Below, piece by piece: positions 8,940 to 17,155 of a DNA stretch of 64,000 bases. The stretch covers positions 31,488 to 95,487 of the forward strand of contig CAYLLB010000019.1 of assembly GCA_964384215.1 (NCBI GenBank), written 5' to 3'. Numbering within the stretch: the first letter of the stretch is position 1; every line of letters starts with the position of its first letter. Origin of the DNA: JAJFUV01 sp964384215. GTDB taxonomy: Bacteria; Acidobacteriota; Terriglobia; Bryobacterales; Bryobacteraceae. The position numbers and the translations under genes were made by a program. Below the pieces are notes generated by a model. That model ran no database searches. It saw only the letters and a list, made by a program, of their open reading frames with translations, and had not been told where the DNA came from.

Positions 8940-11012
8940 ATGAAACGGTTGGCGAAGCTGCGGCGATGGTCGCAGATCATCTTTCTGGCGCTGTTCCTGT
9001 TCCTGCTCTTCAAAACCGAGTACCGCGGCTCCTTGCACGCAGTAAAAGACGACGTCCGGCTGGCCTATCCGGTGGCCTGGTTCCTGCAGTTGGACCCGCT
9101 GGCCGCGCTGGTGACGGCGCTCTCCACCTGGACGCTGTACAAAGGCCTCGCCTGGAGCCTCGTTGTCCTCATCCCGACGCTGTTCCTGGGCCGGTTCTTT
9201 TGCGGGTGGATCTGCCCGCTCGGCACGCTGCACCATTTTTTCGGCAACCTGAAGTCGGATTCCAAACGCGGCGTGCGGCGCATCGAATCGAACCGCTACC
9301 GGAGCTGGCAATCGCTCAAGTACTACATATTGTTTGCGGTGTTGGCCGCGGCCGTGTGCGGCTCGGCGCTGGCCGGATGGTTCGACCCGATCTCGCTGGC
9401 CGTGCGGTCCCTGGCGCTCTCGGTTCTTCCGGCCGCAAACTACGCCGTGAATTCCCTCATCGAGCCCTTACAGAAGAGCGATGTGCGCGGCGTACGCCTG
9501 GCGGCCGAAGCGCTGCACTTCGTGTTGAAGGACTGGCTCATCAGCTTCAAACAGCCTTACTTTCGCCAGGGGGTGGCGCTGGGCATCATCTTCGCGACGC
9601 TGCTTGCCCTGAACCTGCGCATCACGCGCTTCTGGTGCCGCGCGCTCTGCCCGCTGGGAGCCTTGCTGGGGTTGGTGTCCCGCTGGTCGATCCTGGGGCT
9701 TGAGAAGAAGGCCTCCAACTGCGCCGACTGCAACCGCTGCCTGCTTCACTGCCAGGGCGGCGACGACCCCATCCCCGGGGCCAAGTGGCGCAAGCCCGAA
9801 TGCCACCTGTGCCTGAACTGCGTGGCCGACTGCCCGGAGAGCGGCATCCGCTTCGTCTTCTTTCCCTCTACCGAGGAGACTCGCGAAAAGCCGGATGCCG
9901 GACGCCGCAAGACGATTACGAGTTTGGTTGCGGGCGCCGCCGCCGTGCCCGTCCTGCGCGCCACCACCGGCTACGCCGCCGAACCGAGCGACCGGCTGCT
10001 GCGCCCGCCCGGCGCTCTCGACGAGAAGCATTTCCTGGCCCGGTGCATCCGTTGCGGCGAGTGCATGAAGGTGTGCCCCAACAACGCTTTGCATCCCACG
10101 CTTGCGCAGGCGGGCTGGGAAGGATTGTGGTCGCCGGTCCTGGTGCCGCGCGTCGGTTACTGTGAGCCGAGCTGCACACTCTGCGGCCAGGTCTGCCCCA
10201 GCGGAGCCATCTGGGAGTTCACCTCGAAGCAAAAAGGTTGGGCTGCGGCCAAGGCCGCCGGTGATTGGAAGCCCATCCGCGTCGGGACGGCGTTTTACGA
10301 CCACGGCCGCTGCCTGCCATGGTCAATGGCCACCGAGTGCATTGTCTGCGAAGAGTGGTGCCCGACTTCGCCGAAAGCCATTTATTTGCGGCCGGTCCAG
10401 GTGAACGACGCCGAGGGGCGCGTCAAGACCGTTCGCCAGCCGTATGTGAACCCGGCCATCTGCGTGGGCTGTGGCGCGTGCGAGTACGCCTGCCCGGTGC
10501 GGGACCGCCCTGCCATCTATGTGACCAGCGTCGGCGAGAGCCGCTCGAAGACCAACCAGATCCTGCTCGGCCGCGACAAGAAAAAGGCGGCGGCTGCCGC
10601 CGGTCCGTTCCCGGAGACCGGCGCGGTCAAGGACTGGGCCAAGACCGAAGCGACTCGCACATTCACCGCCGCCAACCTCTGGGAATACATCGACGGCGAC
10701 GACGTGAAGTACCTGCAGGCGGGCGTCGAACTCACGCTGACTAGCCCTTACAAATTCAGGAACCGCATCGACGCGGTGGCCGACGTATACTTCATGAAGG
10801 CCGCGGACGGTGCTCGCAAGGTTTTTGAATCCGAGTCCGCTGCGGGTAGCCGGAACGCCGGCGTCGGCGAGGCTTCGCGGCTTTACGGCACGAGCCTGAC
10901 ATTTCGCAAGGGCGCCTGCTTCGTGCGCTTGACCGCATACGAGGACGCGCCTGTGGTGGCGGCGGGATTGGTCGAGTTGGCCCGCGCCATCGAGCAAAGG
11001 TTGAACAGGTAA
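8940..11012 (+). CDS. NapH/NapG-type polyferredoxin fusion with a C-terminal DUF6599-like domain
   Basis: 690-residue membrane electron-transfer protein. The N-terminal third resembles NapH/NosR, with several membrane helices (about 11-25, 65-85, 128-146, 210-226) and two CxxxCP loops (88-92, 233-237). Two cytosolic-type [4Fe-4S] motifs follow (261-271, 288-298). A GRRKTITSLVAGAAA stretch (321-335) looks like an internal Tat-type or membrane segment, after which the chain resembles NapG: four more cluster motifs at 369-379, 408-419, 458-474 and 508-518. The tail (about 570-690; NLWEYIDGDD) resembles DUF6599. It would carry electrons from quinol to the far side of the membrane. The next gene follows 18 bases on. 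A fusion of NapH and NapG in one chain is unusual. Confidence 0.85.
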   Translation: MKRLAKLRRWSQIIFLALFLFLLFKTEYRGSLHAVKDDVRLAYPVAWFLQLDPLAALVTALSTWTLYKGLAWSLVVLIPTLFLGRFFCGWICPLGTLHHFFGNLKSDSKRGVRRIESNRYRSWQSLKYYILFAVLAAAVCGSALAGWFDPISLAVRSLALSVLPAANYAVNSLIEPLQKSDVRGVRLAAEALHFVLKDWLISFKQPYFRQGVALGIIFATLLALNLRITRFWCRALCPLGALLGLVSRWSILGLEKKASNCADCNRCLLHCQGGDDPIPGAKWRKPECHLCLNCVADCPESGIRFVFFPSTEETREKPDAGRRKTITSLVAGAAAVPVLRATTGYAAEPSDRLLRPPGALDEKHFLARCIRCGECMKVCPNNALHPTLAQAGWEGLWSPVLVPRVGYCEPSCTLCGQVCPSGAIWEFTSKQKGWAAAKAAGDWKPIRVGTAFYDHGRCLPWSMATECIVCEEWCPTSPKAIYLRPVQVNDAEGRVKTVRQPYVNPAICVGCGACEYACPVRDRPAIYVTSVGESRSKTNQILLGRDKKKAAAAAGPFPETGAVKDWAKTEATRTFTAANLWEYIDGDDVKYLQAGVELTLTSPYKFRNRIDAVADVYFMKAADGARKVFESESAAGSRNAGVGEASRLYGTSLTFRKGACFVRLTAYEDAPVVAAGLVELARAIEQRLNR

Positions 11013-11017
11013 CAACG

Positions 11018-11026
11018 GAAAGGAGG
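11018..11026 (+). promoter_or_regulatory. Strong Shine-Dalgarno sequence (GGAAAGGAGG-type)
   Basis: An uninterrupted AAGGAGG-type site lies 4-5 bases before the ATG at 11031 and fixes that start. It is much stronger than the sites before most genes here, suggesting high expression of the lipoprotein relative to its upstream partner. Confidence 0.7.
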
Positions 11027-11030
11027 CACC

Positions 11031-12218
11031 ATGCAACGCCGCCAGTTCCTTCATGCGTCCGCTGCCGCACTGGCGGGCGCCGGATGCGCACGATCCACCC
11101 AGACCATCGACCAGGTGGTCGCCAAGGTTGGCCGCCTTCCCCGCCGCAAGCTGCCCATCAGCGGCCGGGAGATCTCCGTCATCGTCGGCGCGGGAACCTG
11201 GGACGCCCAGGCCACTGAAGCAGGCATCCGGTGCGGGATCAACTTCTGGCATAAAGCCGACGATTGGGATGCGCGAACCGCGCCCGCCGCGATCCTGAAG
11301 AACCGCGATGCCCACTACTGCCAGGTGGCCGTGGACCGCGTGCGCGGCAATCACGAAACCGGCCAGATCGACGAGGAGGCGCACTACCGCTTCGTCAAGG
11401 AAGCCGTCAGGCGCAGCGGCCTCCGCTATTTCGACGACATGCAGTTTCACTTCGGCTACCACAACGTGGCCGAGCTGAAATCGAACCGCGCCATGATCCG
11501 GGCCTTTGAACGGTTGAAGAAGGAAGGCCTGGTGAAGCACCTGTGCCTGTCGCAGCACAACTACAAGGGCAACTGGCGTGTGAAGAACGGCGAGAACGCG
11601 GCTGAAATCCTCACCGCCGTGATGGAAGACGGCCTGTACGAGCACGCCCAGTTCATCTACTCGTACGGCGACGGCGCCGACATCAATCGCGCGGTGTCGC
11701 TTGCCAGGTCCAAAGGCTTCGGCACCGTAGCCATGAAGACCACGCGCGGCGCCTGGCGCATGCAGCAGGATCGAGCGTTCATGAAGAAGTTTCCGGCGGG
11801 AACGTCGACCTACCATGCCCTGGCGCGGTGGCTTACCACCGGCACGGACCTCACGGCCGCGGTCATCCAGATCAACGGGTTGGACGAGTTCGCCGATACC
11901 TGTTCGGGAGCCGGCAAGTCCATGCGCGCCTCCGATGCCCGCGCCATCGAAGTGATGACGGGGTACGCCGCGGGCCGGGTGTGCGGGCTCTGCAACACGT
12001 GCATGGAGCATTGCGCCAACCACGTGCCGGTGGCCGACATCCTGCGCTACGAGCGTTACGCGACCGACTACCGCGACCTCCGGCGCGCGCGGGATCTCTA
12101 CGCACGGCTGGAGGTGGACGTCCGCGGATGCGCCGCCTGTGGCAAGTGCGTCGAACACTGCCCGCAACGGATGCAGATCCCGGACGCGCTGGCCGCCGCG
12201 CACGCCCTGCTTGCGTAG
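11031..12218 (+). CDS. Tat lipoprotein with degenerate aldo/keto reductase domain and two [4Fe-4S] clusters
   Basis: 395 residues. The N-terminus MQRRQFLHASAAALAGAGC has a twin-arginine motif and a lipobox, so the folded protein is probably exported and anchored at Cys19. Residues 45-310 follow the aldo/keto reductase TIM barrel, with GINFWHKADDW (69-79) where active enzymes have GINF-D-TA-x-x-Y: the catalytic Asp and Tyr positions hold His74 and Trp79. The C-terminus has two ferredoxin motifs, CGLCNTCMEHC (318-328) and CAACGKCVEHC (367-377). With the polyferredoxin just upstream it probably forms an envelope redox pair; the substrate is unknown. Confidence 0.85.
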   Translation: MQRRQFLHASAAALAGAGCARSTQTIDQVVAKVGRLPRRKLPISGREISVIVGAGTWDAQATEAGIRCGINFWHKADDWDARTAPAAILKNRDAHYCQVAVDRVRGNHETGQIDEEAHYRFVKEAVRRSGLRYFDDMQFHFGYHNVAELKSNRAMIRAFERLKKEGLVKHLCLSQHNYKGNWRVKNGENAAEILTAVMEDGLYEHAQFIYSYGDGADINRAVSLARSKGFGTVAMKTTRGAWRMQQDRAFMKKFPAGTSTYHALARWLTTGTDLTAAVIQINGLDEFADTCSGAGKSMRASDARAIEVMTGYAAGRVCGLCNTCMEHCANHVPVADILRYERYATDYRDLRRARDLYARLEVDVRGCAACGKCVEHCPQRMQIPDALAAAHALLA

Positions 12219-12315
12219 TAGAAGACGGCTTTCAAGGCGCGCCGGGTTTCAACCCTGCGGCGGGAGACGTCTTTCCGCTGTGGTACAAAGGAGTTAGGAC
12301 CCCACTTTAGCTGGC

Positions 12316-13605
12316 ATGCCAGATTCTATTGTTGAAGCACCTACGGGAATTCGCAGGACGACGCTTGCGAACGGCATCCGCGTCGCCAGCGAGCGGATGA
12401 CGCACGTGCGCAGCGTGTCCGTGGGGGTATGGGTGGGTGTCGGCTCGCGCCGCGAGACGCCCGAGCAGAACGGCATCTGCCATTTCATCGAGCACATGCT
12501 GTTCAAGGGCACCGAGCATCGCTCCGCCGAACAGATTGCGCGCAGCGTCGACTCGATCGGCGGCAACTTGGACGCCTTCACCGCCAAGGAACTGGTTAGC
12601 TTCAACACCAAGGTGCTGGATGAGCACTTGCCCATCGCCTTCGACGTTCTTGCCGATTTGGTCCTGAACCCGCTCTTCAATCCCGGCGACATCCAGAAAG
12701 AGAAGGGGGTCATCCTCGAAGAGTTGAAGATGGAGCAGGACGATCCCGAATACTTGGTCCACGAAATCTTCTCCTCGAACTTCTGGACCGGGCACGCGCT
12801 GGGCATGTCGATCCTCGGCACCAAGGACTCCATCGCGGGTTTCGACCGGGGCATGGTGGAAGATTTCTGGCGCCGCAATTACGTGCCCGCCAACATCGTG
12901 ATCACGGCGGCCGGCAACCTGGAGCACGAGCGGCTATGCGAACTGGTCTCGAAGTACTTCGCCGCGCTGCCGCGGACCGATGCCGCGCCGCCCGATGTCT
13001 GCCCCTCCACGAATGCCGCGCTTGCGATACGCAACAAGCGCTCCCTGGAACAGGTTCACGTCTGCCTCGGCGTGCCCTCCTATCCGGTGGCGCACGAGAA
13101 AAGGTACGCCTGCTACGTGCTGAACGTCATGCTCGGCGGCGGCATGAGTTCGCGCCTGTTCCAGAAGATCCGCGAACGGTTGGGATTGGCTTACGCGGTA
13201 TTCTCCGAGCTGAGCCTTTACCGCGACACCGGGTGCCTGCTCGTCTCCGCCGGCACGTCGCTCAAGACGCTCCGCCGCGTCATCGCATGCACGCTCGAGG
13301 AATTCCGCGCGCTTAAGTCCGAGGAAGTCCCCGCCGACGAACTGCGGCGCGCCAAGGACCATCTCAAAGGCTCGCTGATGCTCAGCCTGGAATCCACTTC
13401 CAGCCGCATGGCGAACCTGGCCCGCCAGGAACTGTACTTCGGCCGCTTCTTCGGGCTTGACGAAATGCTCGAAGGCATTGAAAAGGTCTCCGCCGAAGAC
13501 GTGCTGACCCTGGCCCGCGAGTTGTTCGATCCCGACCGCATCGCGCTGACCGTGCTCGGCAACCTGGGACGGATGAAGATCCGGCGCCAGGATCTCGCCT
13601 GTTGA
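12316..13605 (+). CDS. M16 family zinc peptidase (processing-peptidase beta type)
   Basis: 429 residues. The inverted zinc motif HFIEH (56-60) is followed by MLFKGTEHRS and, about 75 residues later, the third ligand in GVILEELKMEQDDPEY (Glu135/136). The C-terminal half has the usual inactive M16 fold (GGGMSSRLFQKIRERLGLAY, then LESTSSRMANLARQELYFGR). No signal peptide is visible, so it is probably cytoplasmic, as for the widespread YmxG/MPP-like family that often sits beside polynucleotide phosphorylase; no such neighbour occurs here. It stands alone between the redox pair and the TPM gene, and is distinct from the exported M16 pair at 56595-60259. Confidence 0.92.
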   Translation: MPDSIVEAPTGIRRTTLANGIRVASERMTHVRSVSVGVWVGVGSRRETPEQNGICHFIEHMLFKGTEHRSAEQIARSVDSIGGNLDAFTAKELVSFNTKVLDEHLPIAFDVLADLVLNPLFNPGDIQKEKGVILEELKMEQDDPEYLVHEIFSSNFWTGHALGMSILGTKDSIAGFDRGMVEDFWRRNYVPANIVITAAGNLEHERLCELVSKYFAALPRTDAAPPDVCPSTNAALAIRNKRSLEQVHVCLGVPSYPVAHEKRYACYVLNVMLGGGMSSRLFQKIRERLGLAYAVFSELSLYRDTGCLLVSAGTSLKTLRRVIACTLEEFRALKSEEVPADELRRAKDHLKGSLMLSLESTSSRMANLARQELYFGRFFGLDEMLEGIEKVSAEDVLTLARELFDPDRIALTVLGNLGRMKIRRQDLAC

Positions 13606-13634
13606 AGCCACAGTAGTACACTGTGATTTACTCC

Positions 13635-14402
13635 ATGCGGTATCTCCTCAGGCTCCTCTTTCTCGCGTTTGCGCTCGCCGGCGCGGCGCTGCCTGTCGAT
13701 TTCGCCGCCCTCAAACCGGAAGGCTACGTGAGCGATTTCGCGCGCGTGGTGGACCCGGCCAGCCGGGCCGAACTGGAACGTTACTGCCGCCGCGTGGAGG
13801 ACGCGACGGGCGCGCAACTGGCATTCGTCACCCTGGATACGCTGGCCGGCGAGCCCATCGAGGACGTGGCCAATTCCATATACCGGCGTTGGGGCGTGGG
13901 CCGGAAGGGTAGCAACGAAGGGGCTCTGCTGCTGCTGGTGGTAGGCGACCGGAGGACGCGCCTCGAGGTTGGCTACGGACTCGAGCCGATGCTTCCGGAC
14001 GGATTCAGCGGCAGCATCCTCCGCGAAATGCGTCCCGCATTGCGGCAGGGGCTTTACGGCGAAGCACTGCTGGCCGCGGCGCAAACCATTGGTGTGCGCG
14101 TCGCCTCCGCCAAGGGCGTCGAGCTGAATACAACTCCCGCGCGGCGCCACGCGACGCGGCGCGAACAGCACATCCCGTGGTGGGTGGTGTTGGGCGGCAT
14201 CGCGGTGCTCTTCTGGTTGTTGAGTGTGGGCGGCGGAGGACCCGGCGGCCTCCTCGCGGGCATGCTGCTCGGTAACATGATGGGGCGCGGGATGGGTTCC
14301 GGCCGCGGAGGAGGCGGTTTCGGCGGATTCGATTCGGGCGACAGCTTCGGCGGATTCGGCGGGGGCGACTCCGGGGGCGGAGGTGCATCGAGCGATTGGT
14401 AA
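13635..14402 (+). CDS. TPM-domain (YgcG-type) membrane protein
   Basis: I use the ATG at 13635, which opens directly into a signal peptide (MRYLLRLLFLAFALAGAALP); a GTG four codons earlier is an alternative. The TPM domain (about 25-150) shows VSDFARVVDPASRAELERYCRRVEDATGAQLAFVTLDTL and NEGALLLLVVGDRRTRLEVGYGLEP. One transmembrane helix follows near residue 180, then a Gly/Ser/Phe-rich tail ending GGGGASSDW, typical of YgcG proteins. TPM and LemA genes commonly pair; here a nucleotidyltransferase gene lies between them, 10 bases downstream of this one. The group probably acts in envelope maintenance or membrane-protein quality control. Confidence 0.88.
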   Translation: MRYLLRLLFLAFALAGAALPVDFAALKPEGYVSDFARVVDPASRAELERYCRRVEDATGAQLAFVTLDTLAGEPIEDVANSIYRRWGVGRKGSNEGALLLLVVGDRRTRLEVGYGLEPMLPDGFSGSILREMRPALRQGLYGEALLAAAQTIGVRVASAKGVELNTTPARRHATRREQHIPWWVVLGGIAVLFWLLSVGGGGPGGLLAGMLLGNMMGRGMGSGRGGGGFGGFDSGDSFGGFGGGDSGGGGASSDW

Positions 14403-14412
14403 GGGTCATGCC

Positions 14413-15123
14413 ATGGAACGAGACTTGAACAATCTGGTCGAGAAACTGCAGAGGGCCTTCGGCGAGCGCCTGACCTCCGTGGTGTTGTACGGCTCGGCCG
14501 CCGTGGGCGATCATCAGGCCAGGTTCTCAGACTACAATATTCTCTGCGTGCTCTCGAAGGTGACTCCGCTCGAACTGGGCGAAGCCGAGCCGGTTTTCCA
14601 CTGGTGGCGCAAGCGCGGGAACCCCTCCCCGCTGTTGATGAGCGAATCCGAAGTCCACGGCTCGACGGATTGCTTCGCCATCGAGTTTCACGACATCAAG
14701 GAGCGCAACCGGCTGCTGGCTGGGCGCGACGTGGTGGGCGAACTCGTGCTGGACAATTCGTTCTATCGCGCGCAGGTCGAGTACGAATTGCGCGCCAAGC
14801 TGCTGCGATTGCGCCAGAAGGCCGCCGGGGTGCTTTCGGACAGGGATTTGCTGTTGCGCCTGCTGGCCGATTCCGTATCCACGTTCTGTGTGCTGTTCCG
14901 TCATGCGCTCTTGCTCAGCGGCGTGGAGGCAAAGTTCGCCAAACGCGAAGTCATCGGGCAGGCCAGGGAAGCCTTCGCGTTGGACGCGGAACCATTTGTA
15001 ACCCTGCTCGATCTGCGGGGAGGACAGCGCAAGCCACGGGAAGTGGACCCTCTTCCGCTGTTTGCGCGGTACATGGAGCAAATTCAAATCGTGGTCGACG
15101 CGATCGACCGCCTGGAAAAGTGA
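14413..15123 (+). CDS. Nucleotidyltransferase-domain protein
   Basis: 236 residues from the ATG at 14413, preceded by AAGGG; an upstream in-frame ATG overlaps the TPM gene. The N-terminal domain has the polymerase-beta-like signature LTSVVLYGSAAVGDHQARFSDYNILCVL (GS followed by the D-x-N/D pair), here D-Y-N instead of the usual D-x-D, so the second metal ligand may be weakened. The helical C-terminal half recalls HEPN-like partners of minimal nucleotidyltransferases but I cannot assign it. It lies between TPM and LemA genes with 7-10 base gaps, so the three are almost certainly one operon. The substrate is unknown. Confidence 0.75.
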   Translation: MERDLNNLVEKLQRAFGERLTSVVLYGSAAVGDHQARFSDYNILCVLSKVTPLELGEAEPVFHWWRKRGNPSPLLMSESEVHGSTDCFAIEFHDIKERNRLLAGRDVVGELVLDNSFYRAQVEYELRAKLLRLRQKAAGVLSDRDLLLRLLADSVSTFCVLFRHALLLSGVEAKFAKREVIGQAREAFALDAEPFVTLLDLRGGQRKPREVDPLPLFARYMEQIQIVVDAIDRLEK

Positions 15124-15130
15124 GGAGACG

Positions 15131-15697
15131 ATGAAGGTTGCTGCAATAGTGCTGGCGATTGTATTGCTACTGGGACTTGTTGCGGGCGGCAAGCTCATGG
15201 GTATTCGCAATGAGCTGGTCACCCAGCGCGAGGCGATCAAGGGCGCATGGGCGTCCGTGGATGTCGCGCTACAGCGGCGCGCCGATCTGATCCCCAACCT
15301 CGTAGAGACCGTCAAGGGTTTCGCCAAACAGGAAAAGGGCATTATGGAGGCGCTCGCGAACGCCCGCGCGGGACTCATGTCGGCCCGCACCCCGCAGGAG
15401 AAGATCTCCGCCAATAACGAGTTGAGCGGCGCGCTCGGACGCCTGCTGGTGATCGTGGAGAATTATCCGAACCTGAAATCGGACCAGAACTTCCTGCGTT
15501 TGCAGGACGAACTGGCAGGCACCGAGAACCGCATCGCCGTCGAGCGCCGCAAGTACAACGAAGCCGTGCAGAAGTACAACACGAGCATCGAGTTGTTCCC
15601 CAACAACATTGCCGCCGCGTTGTTCGGTTTCCAGCGCAACGATGCGTACTTCAACGTGGAGCCGGGTGCGCGTACGGCTCCGAAAGTGAATTTCTGA
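15131..15697 (+). CDS. lemA: LemA family protein
   Basis: 188 residues from the ATG at 15131, with GAGGAG just upstream; an earlier in-frame start lies inside the previous gene. A single N-terminal membrane helix (about 4-20) is followed by the LemA signature WASVDVALQRRADLIPNLVETVKGF and a long alpha-helical bundle (AELSGALGRLLVIVENYPNLKSDQNF-type pattern), closing with the conserved F..EPGA...PKVNF. The family is broadly distributed, faces outside the cytoplasmic membrane and commonly pairs with TPM proteins; its function is not established. It is the third gene of the TPM-nucleotidyltransferase-LemA unit. Confidence 0.93.
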   Translation: MKVAAIVLAIVLLLGLVAGGKLMGIRNELVTQREAIKGAWASVDVALQRRADLIPNLVETVKGFAKQEKGIMEALANARAGLMSARTPQEKISANNELSGALGRLLVIVENYPNLKSDQNFLRLQDELAGTENRIAVERRKYNEAVQKYNTSIELFPNNIAAALFGFQRNDAYFNVEPGARTAPKVNF

Positions 15698-15707
15698 GGG
15701 CCTGCCG

Positions 15708-17153
15708 ATGAGTCCGCGGACATACGCCAATTACATCGACGGCGCCTGGGTCGACGGACCGGTTTTCGAGAACCGCAACCCGGCCGACACGGATGAGCTG
15801 GTTGGCTTGTTCACGCGCGGCTCGGCGGCGGACATCGAAGCGGCGGCAGCCGCCGCCGGGCGGGCGCATGCCGCCTGGTCCGCGCTGCCCGCGCCCGCGC
15901 GGGGCAACTACCTGTTCAAGGTAGCCGATATCCTCGACCGTAAGTTCGAACAGTTGGCCGAAGAGATGACCCGCGAGGAAGGCAAGACGCTGCCCGAGTC
16001 GCGCGGCGAAGTGCGGCGGGCCATCAACATCTTCCGCTATTATGCCGGCGAAGGCGCCCGGCTGGCCGGCACACTGGCGCCGAGCGAGCGCGAACGCGTC
16101 CACATCTTCTCCATCCGCAAGAGCCTGGGCGTCGTGGGCCTGATCACGCCGTGGAACTTTCCCAGCGCAATTCCCGCCTGGAAACTGGCGCCCGCGCTCA
16201 TTTGCGGCAACACCGCGGTCCTGAAACCCGCGTCGGCGGCGCCGTTGAGCGCCTGGCGCATCGTCGAGGCGTGCCACGAGGCGGGGATCCCCAAAGGAGT
16301 GGTGAACTTCGTGGCGGGGCCGGGAGGAGAATTGGGGCCGGCCCTGGTGAACGCCGCGCCGCTCAAGGCGGTTTCGTTCACCGGCTCCTGCGCCGCCGGC
16401 CGCGCGCTGCATGAAGAAGCCTCGCGCCGCCGCTTGCGCATTCAGCTTGAAATGGGCGGCAAGAATCCCACAATCGTTCTGGCCGACGCCGACTTCGGCG
16501 CGGCCGTCGAGAACACCGTGAACGCCGCCTTCTTCTCCACCGGGCAGAAATGCACCGCTACCAGCCGCGCCATCGTCGAGGAGCCCATTTACGACCGTTT
16601 TTTGAACGCGCTTGTCGAACGGACCAGGCGGCTCAAGGTCGGCAACGGGATGGAGCCGGGCATCGAGATCGGCCCCGCGGTGGACGAAGCTCAGATGAAA
16701 ACGGACCTCGCCTACATCGAGATCGGAAAGCGCGAGGCGGGCGATCCCGTCGCAGGAGGCCGGCGCCTCACCGGCCCGGCTTACGACAAGGGTTACTTTG
16801 TCGAGCCAACGGTGTTCGCGGACGTCACTCCGGAAATGACGATCGCCCGCGAGGAGGTCTTCGGCCCCGTGTTGGCCGTCATGCGCGCTAAGGACTTCGA
16901 GGACGCCATGCGTCTGGCCAACCAAAGCGCCTTCGGGCTATCCGCTTCTATTCAGACGAGGAGTATTTCAAGAGTCTTCGAATATGTGTATAGTATGGAA
17001 GCTGGCCTTCTGACGGTGAACCTGCCCAGCGCTGGTGTAGAATATCAACTGCCGTTCGGAGGGACTAAAGATTCCAGTTTCGGACCCAAGGAGCAGGGCC
17101 CGGCCGCGATCGAGTTTTACACCGATCACAAAACGGTCTACCTGAAGTACTGA
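15708..17153 (+). CDS. Aldehyde dehydrogenase, probable 2,5-dioxopentanoate (alpha-ketoglutarate semialdehyde) dehydrogenase
   Basis: 481-residue NAD(P)-dependent aldehyde dehydrogenase with the full active site: TPWNFP (Asn150), KPAS (Lys173), LEMGGKN (Glu248) and FFSTGQKCTATSR (Cys282). The MNFP/STGQKCTATSR region is like alpha-ketoglutarate semialdehyde dehydrogenases. The assignment is strengthened by the next gene, a FAH-family enzyme 2 bases downstream, because 2-keto-3-deoxypentonate dehydratase and this dehydrogenase perform the last two steps of the Weimberg-type pentose route to 2-oxoglutarate. Cytoplasmic. Substrate specificity is inferred; succinate-semialdehyde or glycolaldehyde activity cannot be excluded. 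Confidence 0.85.
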   Translation: MSPRTYANYIDGAWVDGPVFENRNPADTDELVGLFTRGSAADIEAAAAAAGRAHAAWSALPAPARGNYLFKVADILDRKFEQLAEEMTREEGKTLPESRGEVRRAINIFRYYAGEGARLAGTLAPSERERVHIFSIRKSLGVVGLITPWNFPSAIPAWKLAPALICGNTAVLKPASAAPLSAWRIVEACHEAGIPKGVVNFVAGPGGELGPALVNAAPLKAVSFTGSCAAGRALHEEASRRRLRIQLEMGGKNPTIVLADADFGAAVENTVNAAFFSTGQKCTATSRAIVEEPIYDRFLNALVERTRRLKVGNGMEPGIEIGPAVDEAQMKTDLAYIEIGKREAGDPVAGGRRLTGPAYDKGYFVEPTVFADVTPEMTIAREEVFGPVLAVMRAKDFEDAMRLANQSAFGLSASIQTRSISRVFEYVYSMEAGLLTVNLPSAGVEYQLPFGGTKDSSFGPKEQGPAAIEFYTDHKTVYLKY

Positions 17154-17155
17154 AA

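Noticed and set aside
13623..13634. GTG start four codons before the TPM gene start
   Set aside because: The later ATG opens directly into the signal peptide; kept only as an alternative.
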